Of a DNA stretch of 25,602 nt, positions 7,479 through 15,108 are shown piece after piece; position 1 is the stretch's first letter; each line of letters starts with the position of its first letter. The position numbers and the translations under genes are program-made. The notes under the pieces are model-generated. The model saw only the letters and a list, made by a program, of their open reading frames with translations. It did not search any database and had not been told where the DNA came from. This DNA comes from JADJQU01 sp035490315 (GTDB taxonomy: Bacteria > Planctomycetota > UBA1135 > GCA-002686595): positions 1-25,602 of the forward strand of contig DATHET010000341.1 in the NCBI GenBank assembly GCA_035490315.1. Reading direction: 5' to 3'.

Positions 7479-8255
7479 ATGAGCGGCGAGAACCAACCTC
7501 AACTGCGCGCGAGTCCGAGCGCTGCTGTGCCGGAGCCGAGCGCTGGCGCGCGGGGAATCGATGCCCAGTCTCCGTCGCGCGAGCGCGGGAGCGAGCATTG
7601 GCGTTCGGTGCTCGGCGGCATGAGCCCGCGCGAGGTGCTCGCGCGACTGCTGCAAGGCGATCCGCTCGAGCTGCGACAGGTGGTCGCGGCGCGACTCGCG
7701 CAGCGTGCGTATCTTTTCGACGCGGATCGCGTGCACCTGCGCGCCCTGGCCCACTGCGCGCGCTACGCGGTGCGCTACCGCGGCACGCCGGCGATCGAGA
7801 TCTGGCTGGCGGAGATCGTCGACCAGGCTCTGATCGAGCTGTTGCGCGAGGACGTCGAAGCGGAGAAGCGCGGGGCTCCGGTCGACTCGGAAGAATTGGC
7901 CGCGCTGGTCGATCTCGCTCGGCCGCTGGGCCTCGAGCCCGCCGCGATGCGCCGCGTGTGCCTGGCGCACAATCTGCTGCGCGAGCCCGAGCGCCAGGCC
8001 TTCCACGGCCTCGTGATCGCCGGGCGCGGGCTCGAGGAAGTCGCGCGCGCGCTGGGCGCGAGCGGTGTCGAGGTCGCGCGGCTCGCGCGGCGCGGGCTGG
8101 AGGCGGTGCTGATCGCATCCGGTCAGGCCTCGGAAATTTCGTCGCGCGGCCGCAAGCCGGACGCGGGGCCTGCGCTCTCATCCCTGCCCGAATCTTCCGA
8201 TCCGAACGACGCCCAGGCGTCCCGCGCGCCGAGCGCGGACGAGGTCCAGCCATGA
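7479..8255 (+). CDS. Divergent sigma-70/ECF-like protein
   Basis: A 258-aa protein whose middle resembles a reduced ECF sigma factor. Residues 95-123 (RYAVRYRGTPAIEIWLAEIV onward) follow the 'fRG....tWL..Ia...a.d.lR' pattern of sigma region 2.3-2.4. Residues 166-211 (LLREPERQAFHGLVIAGRGL, EEVARALGASGVEVARLARR) follow region 4 ('L...eR..f.L....g.s..EiA..lg.s...V..l..Ra...L'). The N-terminal 45 residues and the tail after 211 are low-complexity and not sigma-like, and regions 2.1-2.2 are hard to see. It may therefore be a degenerate sigma factor or a DNA-binding relative. Its TGA overlaps the ATG of the next gene (ATGA), so the two are translationally coupled. It could be a regulator acting with the two proteins downstream. 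Confidence 0.7.
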   Translation: MSGENQPQLRASPSAAVPEPSAGARGIDAQSPSRERGSEHWRSVLGGMSPREVLARLLQGDPLELRQVVAARLAQRAYLFDADRVHLRALAHCARYAVRYRGTPAIEIWLAEIVDQALIELLREDVEAEKRGAPVDSEELAALVDLARPLGLEPAAMRRVCLAHNLLREPERQAFHGLVIAGRGLEEVARALGASGVEVARLARRGLEAVLIASGQASEISSRGRKPDAGPALSSLPESSDPNDAQASRAPSADEVQP

Positions 8256-8728
8256 CATCGCGACCGACTCCCTCCGCGTTCGCGCGATTGCTGCACGAAT
8301 TGTCGCTGTGCCAGGGCGAAGAGCTCGAGCGCGCCCTCGCCGAATCCGCGCCGATGTTCGCGCGCTTGAGCGCACGCGCCGCGCCGCGGATCCTGGGCAA
8401 GCCCCATCTGTCGCCCGAATATTTCACGCGCGAGCGCGCCGAGCGCGAGCTGTGCAGACTGGTCGAGCGCGAGCTGATCCGCCTGTGCGAGCTCGCGGCC
8501 TTGCACGACGGCGACGAAGAGCAGATGGGCATCACCCAGCGCGATCTCTCCGAGTTGATCAGTGAGGAGCTCGACGTCGCGAAGTCCCTGGGTTGTCTGC
8601 GCCGCTCGACGTACCAGGAAGCGCGCGCCCAGGCGAAATTGCTGCGCCTGGGCGTGTGCGACTCCGCCGCGCTCCAGACCTGCGCCGACAAGGTCCGCTC
8701 GCGCAGCACTCGCGATGCTCTTGGCTGA
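8252..8728 (+). CDS. Unrecognised 158-aa helical protein
   Basis: I do not recognise this protein. It starts at the ATG of an ATGA overlap with the sigma-like gene and ends 24 bp before the 911-aa regulator. The frame stays open far upstream, but that stretch is antisense to paralog C and then out of frame with the sigma-like gene, so 8252 is the right start. The sequence is mostly charged and helical (e.g. YFTRERAERELCRLVERELI) with scattered cysteines (LCQG, LCRL, LCEL, LGCL, VCDS, QTCA) that form no CxxC pair. It has no signal peptide or membrane segment, so it is probably cytoplasmic. Position suggests a partner or antagonist of one of its two neighbours. Confidence 0.75.
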   Translation: MTSRPTPSAFARLLHELSLCQGEELERALAESAPMFARLSARAAPRILGKPHLSPEYFTRERAERELCRLVERELIRLCELAALHDGDEEQMGITQRDLSELISEELDVAKSLGCLRRSTYQEARAQAKLLRLGVCDSAALQTCADKVRSRSTRDALG

Positions 8729-8752
8729 TCCGAGCACGCACCAGGCGCTTCC

Positions 8753-11488
8753 ATGACCGAACGCTCCACGGACGCCCTGGAAATGCTGCTGCCCGAAGCC
8801 GCGCCGCTCTTCTGGCAGCGCGCGCAGAAGGTCACGACGTTCCTGCGACTTTTGTCGGACGACGCGCGCGGTCACGCAGGCCAGAGCGTCGGCGTCAGCC
8901 TGGCGCGGGCGCGCGGCGTGTTCGAGCGCTCGTCGCTGGAGCGCTGCGTGCGCGTGCACGAGGAACTCCTGCGCCACCAGCTTTACGCCCTGGTCGGTTG
9001 CGATTCCTTCGCGCACTTCGGCGAATGCGAGGGCGAGTTGCAGTCCGCCTGGAGCGAGCTCGAGGAGCTGCGCGGCGAGTCGCCCTGGGTTGCCCACGTG
9101 CCCGCGCCGGGTGAGAGCGCTGCTTCTGTCGCCGCGCGCCTGCTCGCGGGCCTCGAGCGCTCCGGCGCGAGCGCGGCGCGTGTCGAGTTGTGGAACGCGC
9201 GCCGCGAGCGAGCTGCATCGGGAATCGCGGCGGGGGAGAATGCCTTCGCGCAATGCCTGCGCAGTCCCGCGAGCACGGCTGCGCAGCGCAGCGAGCCGCA
9301 GCTGGAACTGGCAGGCGCCGCTGGCCTGGTCGAATGCCTGCTCGACCGCGCCGCGGTTCGTCAGGCTCGCGCGCGGCTCGAAGCCCTGGGCTCGCGCGCG
9401 CTCGGCGATACGCGGCTGCGCAGACTGTGCATCTGGACGCGCGCCTTGCTCGGCGACGATGAGGGTGCGCGTGTCGTGCTGGGCAACCTGTCCTTCGCCA
9501 GGAGTCGGCTGCCGCGGCCGCTCGCGGAATTGCGCGCTCGCGCGCCGAGCAAGGCTGCGTGGTTCGCTGGTCAACCGGGAACATCCGAGTCGCTGCTCTC
9601 GTGCGAGCTCGAAGCCAGCGAGGACATCGCGCAGGACGCCGCCGGCTTGCGTTCGCGGTTGGGAGCGGCGCTGTTCAGCGCCTGGCGGCTCGAGGCTCCG
9701 GGCCACGCGCGCCTGGTCGCCCACGCCCTCGCCCCGGCGCACCGCGGAAGGCTCGCGGATTGGATCGCGTCGCGCGAAGGAGCCTGCGCCGATCCGCGCG
9801 AATGCGAAAGCCAGCTTCTGAGCGACGCGCGTCTGCGCGTTGTCCACTTCGGCGCGGACTCGGGAAGCGAGACGAGCCGGGCCTCGATCGATCCGGCGTC
9901 GATCCAGGCGATGGCTCTCGTGCCCGTCCTCGATATGCGCGGCGACCTGTGCGGATGGTTGAACCTCGAGTTCGAGCACCACCTCGTCGCTTCCGCCGCG
10001 CAGCTCGCGCAAGCCGCGCGCGCTTGGGTCCCGCACCTCGCGCCGATGTCGCAGGTCAGGCTCGAGACCGTTCCGAGCCGCCTCGAGGACGAGAGCTCAT
10101 CCGCGGCCAGCGTGCTGCGCAGCTTCGTCGACGGTCTCGCGCTGAAGACCACGCAGCGGCGCTGGTCGGCTTTCGACGTTCGCGATTCAGGATTGGTGCT
10201 CGTCGCTCAGGGCGGCGGCGCACTGGAGAGCGCGGAGGAAAACTCGGACGCGCAGGAGAATCCGCTGCGCGCGAGCTCCGAGTCCGTGCGCCATCGCGGT
10301 CAAGGTCGCGCCGTCGCTCGCGCGGCGGCAACGGGCCGGCCCGTGCTGTTCAGCGAAGCCGATTCGAACCTCGGTCTGCATCCCGATGCCGCCAGCGGCG
10401 TGGCGGTGCCGCTGCAATTGCGCGGACGAGTCGCGGGGGTGTGGCTGGTCGAATCGACGCGGCGGCGCGACTTTTCCGCCGCGGACCTGCGTCGTTTCGA
10501 GACGCGCGCCAGCGCACTCGCCGCGGAGCTCGCGGCCGCGCAATTCCGCTCCTGGCACCGCGCGCGCTTCGGACACGACGTGTGCGTGCAAGCCGCGGCG
10601 TCCTCGGCCGGCCTGTCGCCCGAGCAACTGGTCGCCCTTGCGACTTCGCGCGCTCCGGTGGCCTTGAGCGGGCCGATCGGCTCGGGTAGGCGCATGCTCG
10701 CGCGCCGTCTGCACTTCGAGAGTTCGCTGCGGGGCGCTGCGCTCGTGCGCGTGCAGGCTGACGTCGCGGCGCTCGAGCGCGAGCTCGCAGCCAGCGACGA
10801 GCCCAGGGGCCTGATCGTCGAGCGCGCTCTCGAGCTCGCGCAGGGAGACCAGTCGAGACTTGCCCAGCTGATCGAAGAGCGCGCGGATTCGCGTTCGCGC
10901 GTCTGCCTCTTGCTCGATCGATCGCTGGACGAAGCCCGCGAGCAAGGCGCGATCGCGCCTGAGCTGGCATGGTTCTTCTCGCGCGTCGAGCTGAAGCTCG
11001 CGCCCCTGGCGCAGCGCCGCACGGAGATCGTGCCCCTGGCCCTCCTGTTCGCGGCCCATTTCGCCACCGAGGAAGGAGTCCGAACTCCAGAGCTCGACGA
11101 CGAGGCCCTGGCCCTCCTGTGGCGGCAGGCGTGGAGCGGCAACGTACGCGAGCTCGCGCAGTGGATGTACCGGCTGGTCCTCTGTCATCCCGCGGGTCTG
11201 ATCGATGCGGCGGCGCTCGAGCGACTCGCGGCGCGCTTCGGCCAGACACTGGTGGCGCGCATGCCCTCGCGACATCCCGATCGCGAGCTGCTCTGCGCCG
11301 CGCTCGAGACCACCGCCAACCGCAAGGGTACCTGGAACAAGACGCGCGCCGCCCTCTATCTCGGCTGGGACACGGACACCCTGCAGAGCCGCCTGGTCGA
11401 AGCCGGTCTCGGCAACGCGAGCTCGGGCGCGGGCGCGGCCGAATCGAGCTCGCGCGCGAGGGGAGCGGACGACCCTCCCGCGGTCTGA
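8753..11488 (+). CDS. Degenerate NtrC-like enhancer-binding protein with GAF-like regions
   Basis: A 911-aa regulator-like protein. The N-terminal half (1-260) is unrecognised. Residues about 265-410 and 430-595 look like two GAF-type sensor domains (e.g. GVAVPLQLRGRVAGVWLVES, then RDFSAADLRRFETRASALAA). From about 630 it follows the sigma-54 activator AAA+ domain: GPIGSGRR at 640-647 replaces GESGTGKE, GLIVER at 686-691 replaces the Walker B GTLFLDE, LAPLAQRRTEIVPLA matches LPPLRERREDIPLLA, and WSGNVREL (from 794) matches WPGNVREL. The C-terminus has a Fis-type helix-turn-helix (NKTRAALYLGWDTDTLQSRL, 862-881). The Walker A lysine is Arg, the Walker B D-E is E-R, and the whole LFGHEKGAFTGA segment is missing. 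It should therefore neither hydrolyse ATP normally nor contact sigma-54. It probably retains DNA binding. Only 7 bp separate it from queA. Confidence 0.85.
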   Translation: MTERSTDALEMLLPEAAPLFWQRAQKVTTFLRLLSDDARGHAGQSVGVSLARARGVFERSSLERCVRVHEELLRHQLYALVGCDSFAHFGECEGELQSAWSELEELRGESPWVAHVPAPGESAASVAARLLAGLERSGASAARVELWNARRERAASGIAAGENAFAQCLRSPASTAAQRSEPQLELAGAAGLVECLLDRAAVRQARARLEALGSRALGDTRLRRLCIWTRALLGDDEGARVVLGNLSFARSRLPRPLAELRARAPSKAAWFAGQPGTSESLLSCELEASEDIAQDAAGLRSRLGAALFSAWRLEAPGHARLVAHALAPAHRGRLADWIASREGACADPRECESQLLSDARLRVVHFGADSGSETSRASIDPASIQAMALVPVLDMRGDLCGWLNLEFEHHLVASAAQLAQAARAWVPHLAPMSQVRLETVPSRLEDESSSAASVLRSFVDGLALKTTQRRWSAFDVRDSGLVLVAQGGGALESAEENSDAQENPLRASSESVRHRGQGRAVARAAATGRPVLFSEADSNLGLHPDAASGVAVPLQLRGRVAGVWLVESTRRRDFSAADLRRFETRASALAAELAAAQFRSWHRARFGHDVCVQAAASSAGLSPEQLVALATSRAPVALSGPIGSGRRMLARRLHFESSLRGAALVRVQADVAALERELAASDEPRGLIVERALELAQGDQSRLAQLIEERADSRSRVCLLLDRSLDEAREQGAIAPELAWFFSRVELKLAPLAQRRTEIVPLALLFAAHFATEEGVRTPELDDEALALLWRQAWSGNVRELAQWMYRLVLCHPAGLIDAAALERLAARFGQTLVARMPSRHPDRELLCAALETTANRKGTWNKTRAALYLGWDTDTLQSRLVEAGLGNASSGAGAAESSSRARGADDPPAV

Positions 11489-11495
11489 TCCACGA

Positions 11496-12566
11496 TTGAA
11501 CGCCTCCGATTTCGATTACGAGCTGGATCCCGCGCGGATTGCCCAGGTCCCGCTCCAGCCGCGCGACAGCGCACGCCTGCTCGTCGCCTCGCGTGCCTCG
11601 CGCGAAGTCCGCCATCTCCACGTGCGCGATCTTCCAGAGCTGCTCGCTCCCGGCGATCTCGTGGTGGTCAATGACACGCGCGTGATCGCGGCGCGCCTTT
11701 TCGGCTTGCGAGCGAGCGGAGGACGCGTCGAGATGCTGCTCGCCCAGCGCCTGGGAAGCGCGCGCTGGCGAGCCCTCGTGCGGCCCGCGGCACGCATCAA
11801 GCCCGGAGAGCGCATCGAGCTCGAGGGCGGCGTGTTCCTCGCGCACATGCAGCAGCGCGATCGTTCGTCCGACGGAACGGTGGGGGACTGGCAACTGGAG
11901 CTCGAAGCGCCCGGCGCTGGCGGCGAAAGCTTGGACACCCTGCTCGAGCGCCACGGCCGCATGCCCTTGCCTCAATACATCGAGCGCATCGTCGACAACG
12001 ACGCGCGCGCTGCCCTCGATCGCGAGCGCTACCAGACCGTCTACGCGCGCGAGCCCGGCGCGGTCGCCGCGCCGACGGCGGGCCTGCATTTCACGCCGGA
12101 GCTGCTCGCCAAGCTGCGCGCGCGCAACATCGACGTCGCGAGCGTGACCCTGCACGTGGGCGAAGGCACTTTCAAGCCGGTCGAGGTCGAGGACCTCGAT
12201 CAGCATCCGATGCACGCGGAGGACTACTGGCTCTCGGAGGAGACCGCGGACCTCGTGCGCCAGACCCGCGAGCGCGGCGGCCGCGTGGTCGCGATCGGCA
12301 CGACCAGCGCGCGCACCTTGGAGACCTGCGCCCAGGACAACCGCACGGTCCGCGCCGGTTCCGGCTCGACGCGCCTGTTCCTCAAGCCCGGCGTTCCCCT
12401 GCGCGTGGTCGACGTGCTCTTCACCAACTTCCACCTGCCGCGCAGCACGCTCCTGATGCTCGTCAGCGCCTTCGCTGGCCGCGAACGCACGCTCGAACTC
12501 TACGCCGAAGCGATGCGCGAGGGCTATCGCTTCTACAGCTACGGCGACGCGATGCTGATCACATGA
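11496..12566 (+). CDS. queA: S-adenosylmethionine:tRNA ribosyltransferase-isomerase
   Basis: QueA transfers and isomerises the ribosyl part of SAM onto preQ1 in tRNA (position 34), giving epoxyqueuosine. Starting at TTG 11496 gives 356 residues, the same length as E. coli QueA, and the N-terminus MNASDFDYELDPARIAQVPL fits the family (FDYELP..LIAQ.P). Other family blocks are GDLVVVNDTRVIAARLFG (53-70), MPLPQYIER, ERYQTVYA, GAVAAPTAGLHFT, HVGEGTFKPV and the C-terminal FHLPRSTLLMLVSAF. A frame open further upstream lies inside the previous gene and has no family similarity. The TTG start and lack of a clear Shine-Dalgarno suggest low or coupled translation, 7 bp after the regulator. The partner queG lies at 19151-20308. 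Confidence 0.96.
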   Translation: MNASDFDYELDPARIAQVPLQPRDSARLLVASRASREVRHLHVRDLPELLAPGDLVVVNDTRVIAARLFGLRASGGRVEMLLAQRLGSARWRALVRPAARIKPGERIELEGGVFLAHMQQRDRSSDGTVGDWQLELEAPGAGGESLDTLLERHGRMPLPQYIERIVDNDARAALDRERYQTVYAREPGAVAAPTAGLHFTPELLAKLRARNIDVASVTLHVGEGTFKPVEVEDLDQHPMHAEDYWLSEETADLVRQTRERGGRVVAIGTTSARTLETCAQDNRTVRAGSGSTRLFLKPGVPLRVVDVLFTNFHLPRSTLLMLVSAFAGRERTLELYAEAMREGYRFYSYGDAMLIT

Positions 12567-12571
12567 GTCCA

Positions 12572-12640
12572 GTACCCGGTATTCCACCACCATTTTTTAC
12601 ACGCGCCGCGTGTAAAAAATGGTGGTGGAATACCGGGTAC
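12572..12640. repeat. Perfect 69-nt palindrome (34 + 1 + 34) between convergent queA and thiE
   Basis: The left arm at 12572-12605 is the exact reverse complement of the right arm at 12607-12640, with C12606 as centre. The left arm runs from GTACCCGGTATTCC through CCACCACC and a T6 run (12593-12598) to ACACGCG. It fills almost all of the 78-bp gap, 5 bp after the queA stop and 4 bp before the thiE stop, so in RNA either strand would fold into a 33-bp hairpin. The position suits a bidirectional terminator. However, the T6 run precedes the inner stem and the A6 run follows it, which is the reverse of an intrinsic terminator. It is more AT-rich than its surroundings and may be a mobile palindromic element. 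Another copy was not seen in the window. Confidence 0.95.
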
Positions 12641-12644
12641 CCGT

Positions 12645-13382
12645 TTATTCGTTTGCGAGGGCGGCGCGGATGGCGCGAGCGGCGCGTGCGGGGTCAGGGG
12701 CGCTGAGGATCGCGGAGCCGATCGCGGCGCGCGGGATGCGCTCGAGCTCGTCGACGTTGGTGAGATCGATGCCGCCGATCGGAAAGACCGGGCGATCCGA
12801 GGCCTCTTGCGCGATCCAGCAGGCCTCGCCGCCCAGGCCGCGCGCGTAGCCCTTCGTCGCGGTCGCGCGGAAGGGGCCGAAGCCCAGGTAGTCGACCGGC
12901 TCGCTCTGGGCGCGCACCACCTGCGAGGCGCTGTGGGTCGAGAGTCCGATCATAGCGCCTTCCCCGAGCTGGCCCCGCGCCAGGGCCGCGGGGAAATCAC
13001 CCTGACCGAGGTGCACGCCGGCGAGACCCTCCGCCGCAAGCGCGGCCGCGACGTCGACGCGATCGTTGACGATCACGGGGACCACGCGATCTTGGCCGCG
13101 CACGAGCTCCAGCACGCGCCGGCACCACTCCCAGGAGTTGCGCGCTTCGCTGACGAGCAACGGGGCAGCACCCGCCGCCAGCGGATCGAGGCCCGACTCG
13201 CGCGGCTTCGGCCTCACCTGGATCATGTCGACCCAGGGCAGGGCTTCGCGCAGGACCTCGAGCGGGTCGCGAGGGGCGCACAGCTCCGGCGTGAAGATCA
13301 AGTACACGTGGGCGGAGATCAGCGCCTCGCGCAGGGCTTCGGGGCTCGTGGTGGAAGGCATGCGGGAACTCGCTTGTCGCAT
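12645..13382 (-). CDS. thiE: Thiamine-phosphate synthase
   Basis: ThiE couples HMP-pyrophosphate with thiazole phosphate to thiamine monophosphate (cytoplasm, TIM barrel). The 245-aa protein has YLIFTPELC at the start of the barrel, the diphosphate-site block MIQVRPK (53-59; QLRxK in the family), PVIVNDRVDVA with Asn106/Asp107/Arg108, GVHLGQGDFP (122-131), IGLSTHS, YLGFGPFRATATKG (165-178) and VFPIGGI. Keeping all these favours ThiE over its TenI relative. Residues 60-85 are a longer loop than usual. The ATG at 13382 or the ATG at 13361 may be the start; neither has a good ribosome site. It is divergent from the UnbV gene with at most 52 bp between, and its 3' end abuts the palindrome. Confidence 0.88.
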   Translation of the reverse strand: MRQASSRMPSTTSPEALREALISAHVYLIFTPELCAPRDPLEVLREALPWVDMIQVRPKPRESGLDPLAAGAAPLLVSEARNSWEWCRRVLELVRGQDRVVPVIVNDRVDVAAALAAEGLAGVHLGQGDFPAALARGQLGEGAMIGLSTHSASQVVRAQSEPVDYLGFGPFRATATKGYARGLGGEACWIAQEASDRPVFPIGGIDLTNVDELERIPRAAIGSAILSAPDPARAARAIRAALANE

Positions 13383-13398
13383 CGGCGCGCGGCTGCGT

Positions 13399-13409
13399 CA
13401 CAATAATTC
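13399..13409. promoter_or_regulatory. AT-rich core of the thiE/UnbV divergent promoter region
   Basis: In the 31-bp gap, the 11 bases CACAATAATTC stand out from the GC-rich surroundings. Read on the minus strand, TATTGT (13405-13400) could be a -10 for thiE. Read on the plus strand, TAATTC (13404-13409) sits so close to ATG 13414 that a transcript from it would be almost leaderless. No -35 is evident. This is a weak call based on composition and position. Confidence 0.25.
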
Positions 13410-13413
13410 GCCG

Positions 13414-15108
13414 ATGCCGATCCTCCTCATCCTGCTCGCCGCGCCGGCCCTTTCCCAGGCTCCAGAGCCCACGGCCGCCGCCGCGAAGCCCCTGTTCCTC
13501 GAGGACCAGGCCCGCGCCCTGCCCGGCGTGACCATGACCTGCGGCTCGAAGGCCAAGGACTACATCCTCGAGGTCAACGGCGGCGGTCTGGCTCTCGCCG
13601 ATCTCGACAACGACGGCGATCCTGACCTGGTGGTGGTCGACGGCTCGACACTCGAGCGCATCGCCAAGGGCGAGCCCGGTTTTCCGCCGCGCGTCTTCTT
13701 CAACGATGGTCGAGGCGTTTTTTCTCCCGCGGGCCCCGCCTGGGCGATGAGCGGCGGCCGCTGGGGGATGGGCATCGCCGCGGGCGACGTCGACGGCGAC
13801 GGTTTCGTCGACCTGGTGATCACGCAGTGGGGGCCGACGCGCCTGTTCCTGAATCAAGCCGGCAAGGGTCTGAAGGAAGCGAGCGAGAAGGCGGGCTTCG
13901 TCGGCTCGCGCTGGGGGACTTCGGCCGCGCTGCTCGACATCGGCCGCGACGGTTTCCTCGATCTCGCCGTGGTGAACTACCTGGCCTTCGATCCGCTGCT
14001 GGTCGCGAAGCCCGGCGGCGAGTGCACCTGGAAGAGCTACCCGGTGATGTGCGGTCCCGAGGGACTGACTCCGCAGCACGACCAGCTCTACAAGGGCCAC
14101 GGCGACGGGACTTTCGAGGACGCGACCCAGGCCGCGCACTTCGTCCCGACCGAGGCGGGTTTCGGCTTGGGCGCGATGACGGTCGACTACGACGGCGACG
14201 GCGACACGGATCTCTATGTCGCCAACGATTCCACGCCGAATCATCTCTGGGAGAACCAGGGCGACGGAACCTTCGTCGAGCGCGGTTTCGCGCGCGGCGT
14301 GAGCCACGATGCCAACGGCAAGGAGCAGGCGAGCATGGGCATCGCCTGCGGCGATCTCGACAGCGACGGCCGCGAGGATTTGCTGGTCACGAATTTCTCG
14401 GGCGAAGCGATCTCGCTCTACGCGGCGAAGGGGCCCAAGGGCTTTCGCGAGCGCTCGTCCGCGACGGGGCTCGCCGGTCCTTCGTTGCGCATGCTGAGCT
14501 GGGGAACCGGCTTCGCGGACCTCGACCTCGACGGCGATCTCGATCTGTTCGTGTTCAACGGCCACGTGTATCCGCAGGCCGATCTGCCGGGCACGGACAC
14601 GACGTATGCCCAGGCGGATCAGCTGTTCCGCAACGACGGCGCTGGACACTTCTCGGTCGAGACGCTCTCCGATTCGAAGCCGCGCGTCTCGCGCGCGTCG
14701 ACGTTCGGTGACATCGACGGCGACGGCGACGTCGATATCGTCGCGCTGGAGTTGAACGGCGAAGTGCGCGTGCTCAGGAATCAGCTGGAGGCAATGCGCG
14801 CGCCCGCCGATGCCTCGAGCGAACCAACGCGTGCCCTGCACTGGACCGGAGTGCGGCTGCGCGCGCGCGGCAAGAACACCCAGGCGATCGGCGCCAGGGT
14901 GCGCGTCGATTGGGAAGGCGGAACCCGCTGGTGCGAGGTGCGCACGAGCGGCGGCTACCAGTCCGCCGTCCCCGCGGAGATCCACGTCGGCCTCGGGAGC
15001 GCGGCGCGCGTCAAAGCGATCGTCGTGCGCTGGCCCGACGGCACGGAATCGAGCCTGCAGGACGTCGCGGCGGATCGCGTCCTGACCATCGAGGAAAAAG
15101 CGCCGTGA
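13414..15108 (+). CDS. Secreted FG-GAP/VCBS repeat protein with ASPIC/UnbV C-terminal domain
   Basis: A 564-aa CRTAC1-like protein. A short signal peptide (MPILLILLAAPALSQA) is followed by a seven-bladed-type beta-propeller built from FG-GAP/VCBS repeats. Each has a calcium-loop motif such as LADLDNDGDPDL (62-72), GDVDGDGFVDL, DYDGDGDTDLY, GDLDSDGREDL, DLDLDGDLDLF and GDIDGDGDVDI. The last about 70 residues (GARVRVDWEGGTRWCEVRTS onward to VVRWPDGTESSLQDVAADRV) are the ASPIC/UnbV domain. It is extracellular by prediction; the exact role is unknown, with ligand binding or surface adhesion possible. I set the start at ATG 13414, where the signal peptide begins; the upstream open frame is antisense to thiE. 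The TGA overlaps the next gene's GTG, so the two are co-translated. Confidence 0.92.
   Translation: MPILLILLAAPALSQAPEPTAAAAKPLFLEDQARALPGVTMTCGSKAKDYILEVNGGGLALADLDNDGDPDLVVVDGSTLERIAKGEPGFPPRVFFNDGRGVFSPAGPAWAMSGGRWGMGIAAGDVDGDGFVDLVITQWGPTRLFLNQAGKGLKEASEKAGFVGSRWGTSAALLDIGRDGFLDLAVVNYLAFDPLLVAKPGGECTWKSYPVMCGPEGLTPQHDQLYKGHGDGTFEDATQAAHFVPTEAGFGLGAMTVDYDGDGDTDLYVANDSTPNHLWENQGDGTFVERGFARGVSHDANGKEQASMGIACGDLDSDGREDLLVTNFSGEAISLYAAKGPKGFRERSSATGLAGPSLRMLSWGTGFADLDLDGDLDLFVFNGHVYPQADLPGTDTTYAQADQLFRNDGAGHFSVETLSDSKPRVSRASTFGDIDGDGDVDIVALELNGEVRVLRNQLEAMRAPADASSEPTRALHWTGVRLRARGKNTQAIGARVRVDWEGGTRWCEVRTSGGYQSAVPAEIHVGLGSAARVKAIVVRWPDGTESSLQDVAADRVLTIEEKAP

Noticed and set aside
6231..8006. 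Long minus-strand frame across paralog C and the sigma-like gene
   Set aside because: Its Arg/Ala/Gln-rich translation is typical of the shadow of a GC-rich gene; paralog C with its signal peptide and ribosome site explains the region.
8123..10036. 637-codon minus-strand frame opposite the regulator operon
   Set aside because: It is a shadow of the plus-strand genes. It has no family motifs and a composition biased to Arg, Ala and Gln.
10350..12593. 747-codon minus-strand frame beginning inside the palindrome
   Set aside because: It is antisense to queA and the regulator. Its start arises from the palindrome arm, which gives the same MVVEYRV start on both strands.
12997..14985. 662-codon minus-strand frame opposite the UnbV gene
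   Set aside because: It mirrors the Asp-rich FG-GAP repeats on the other strand; no coherent product.
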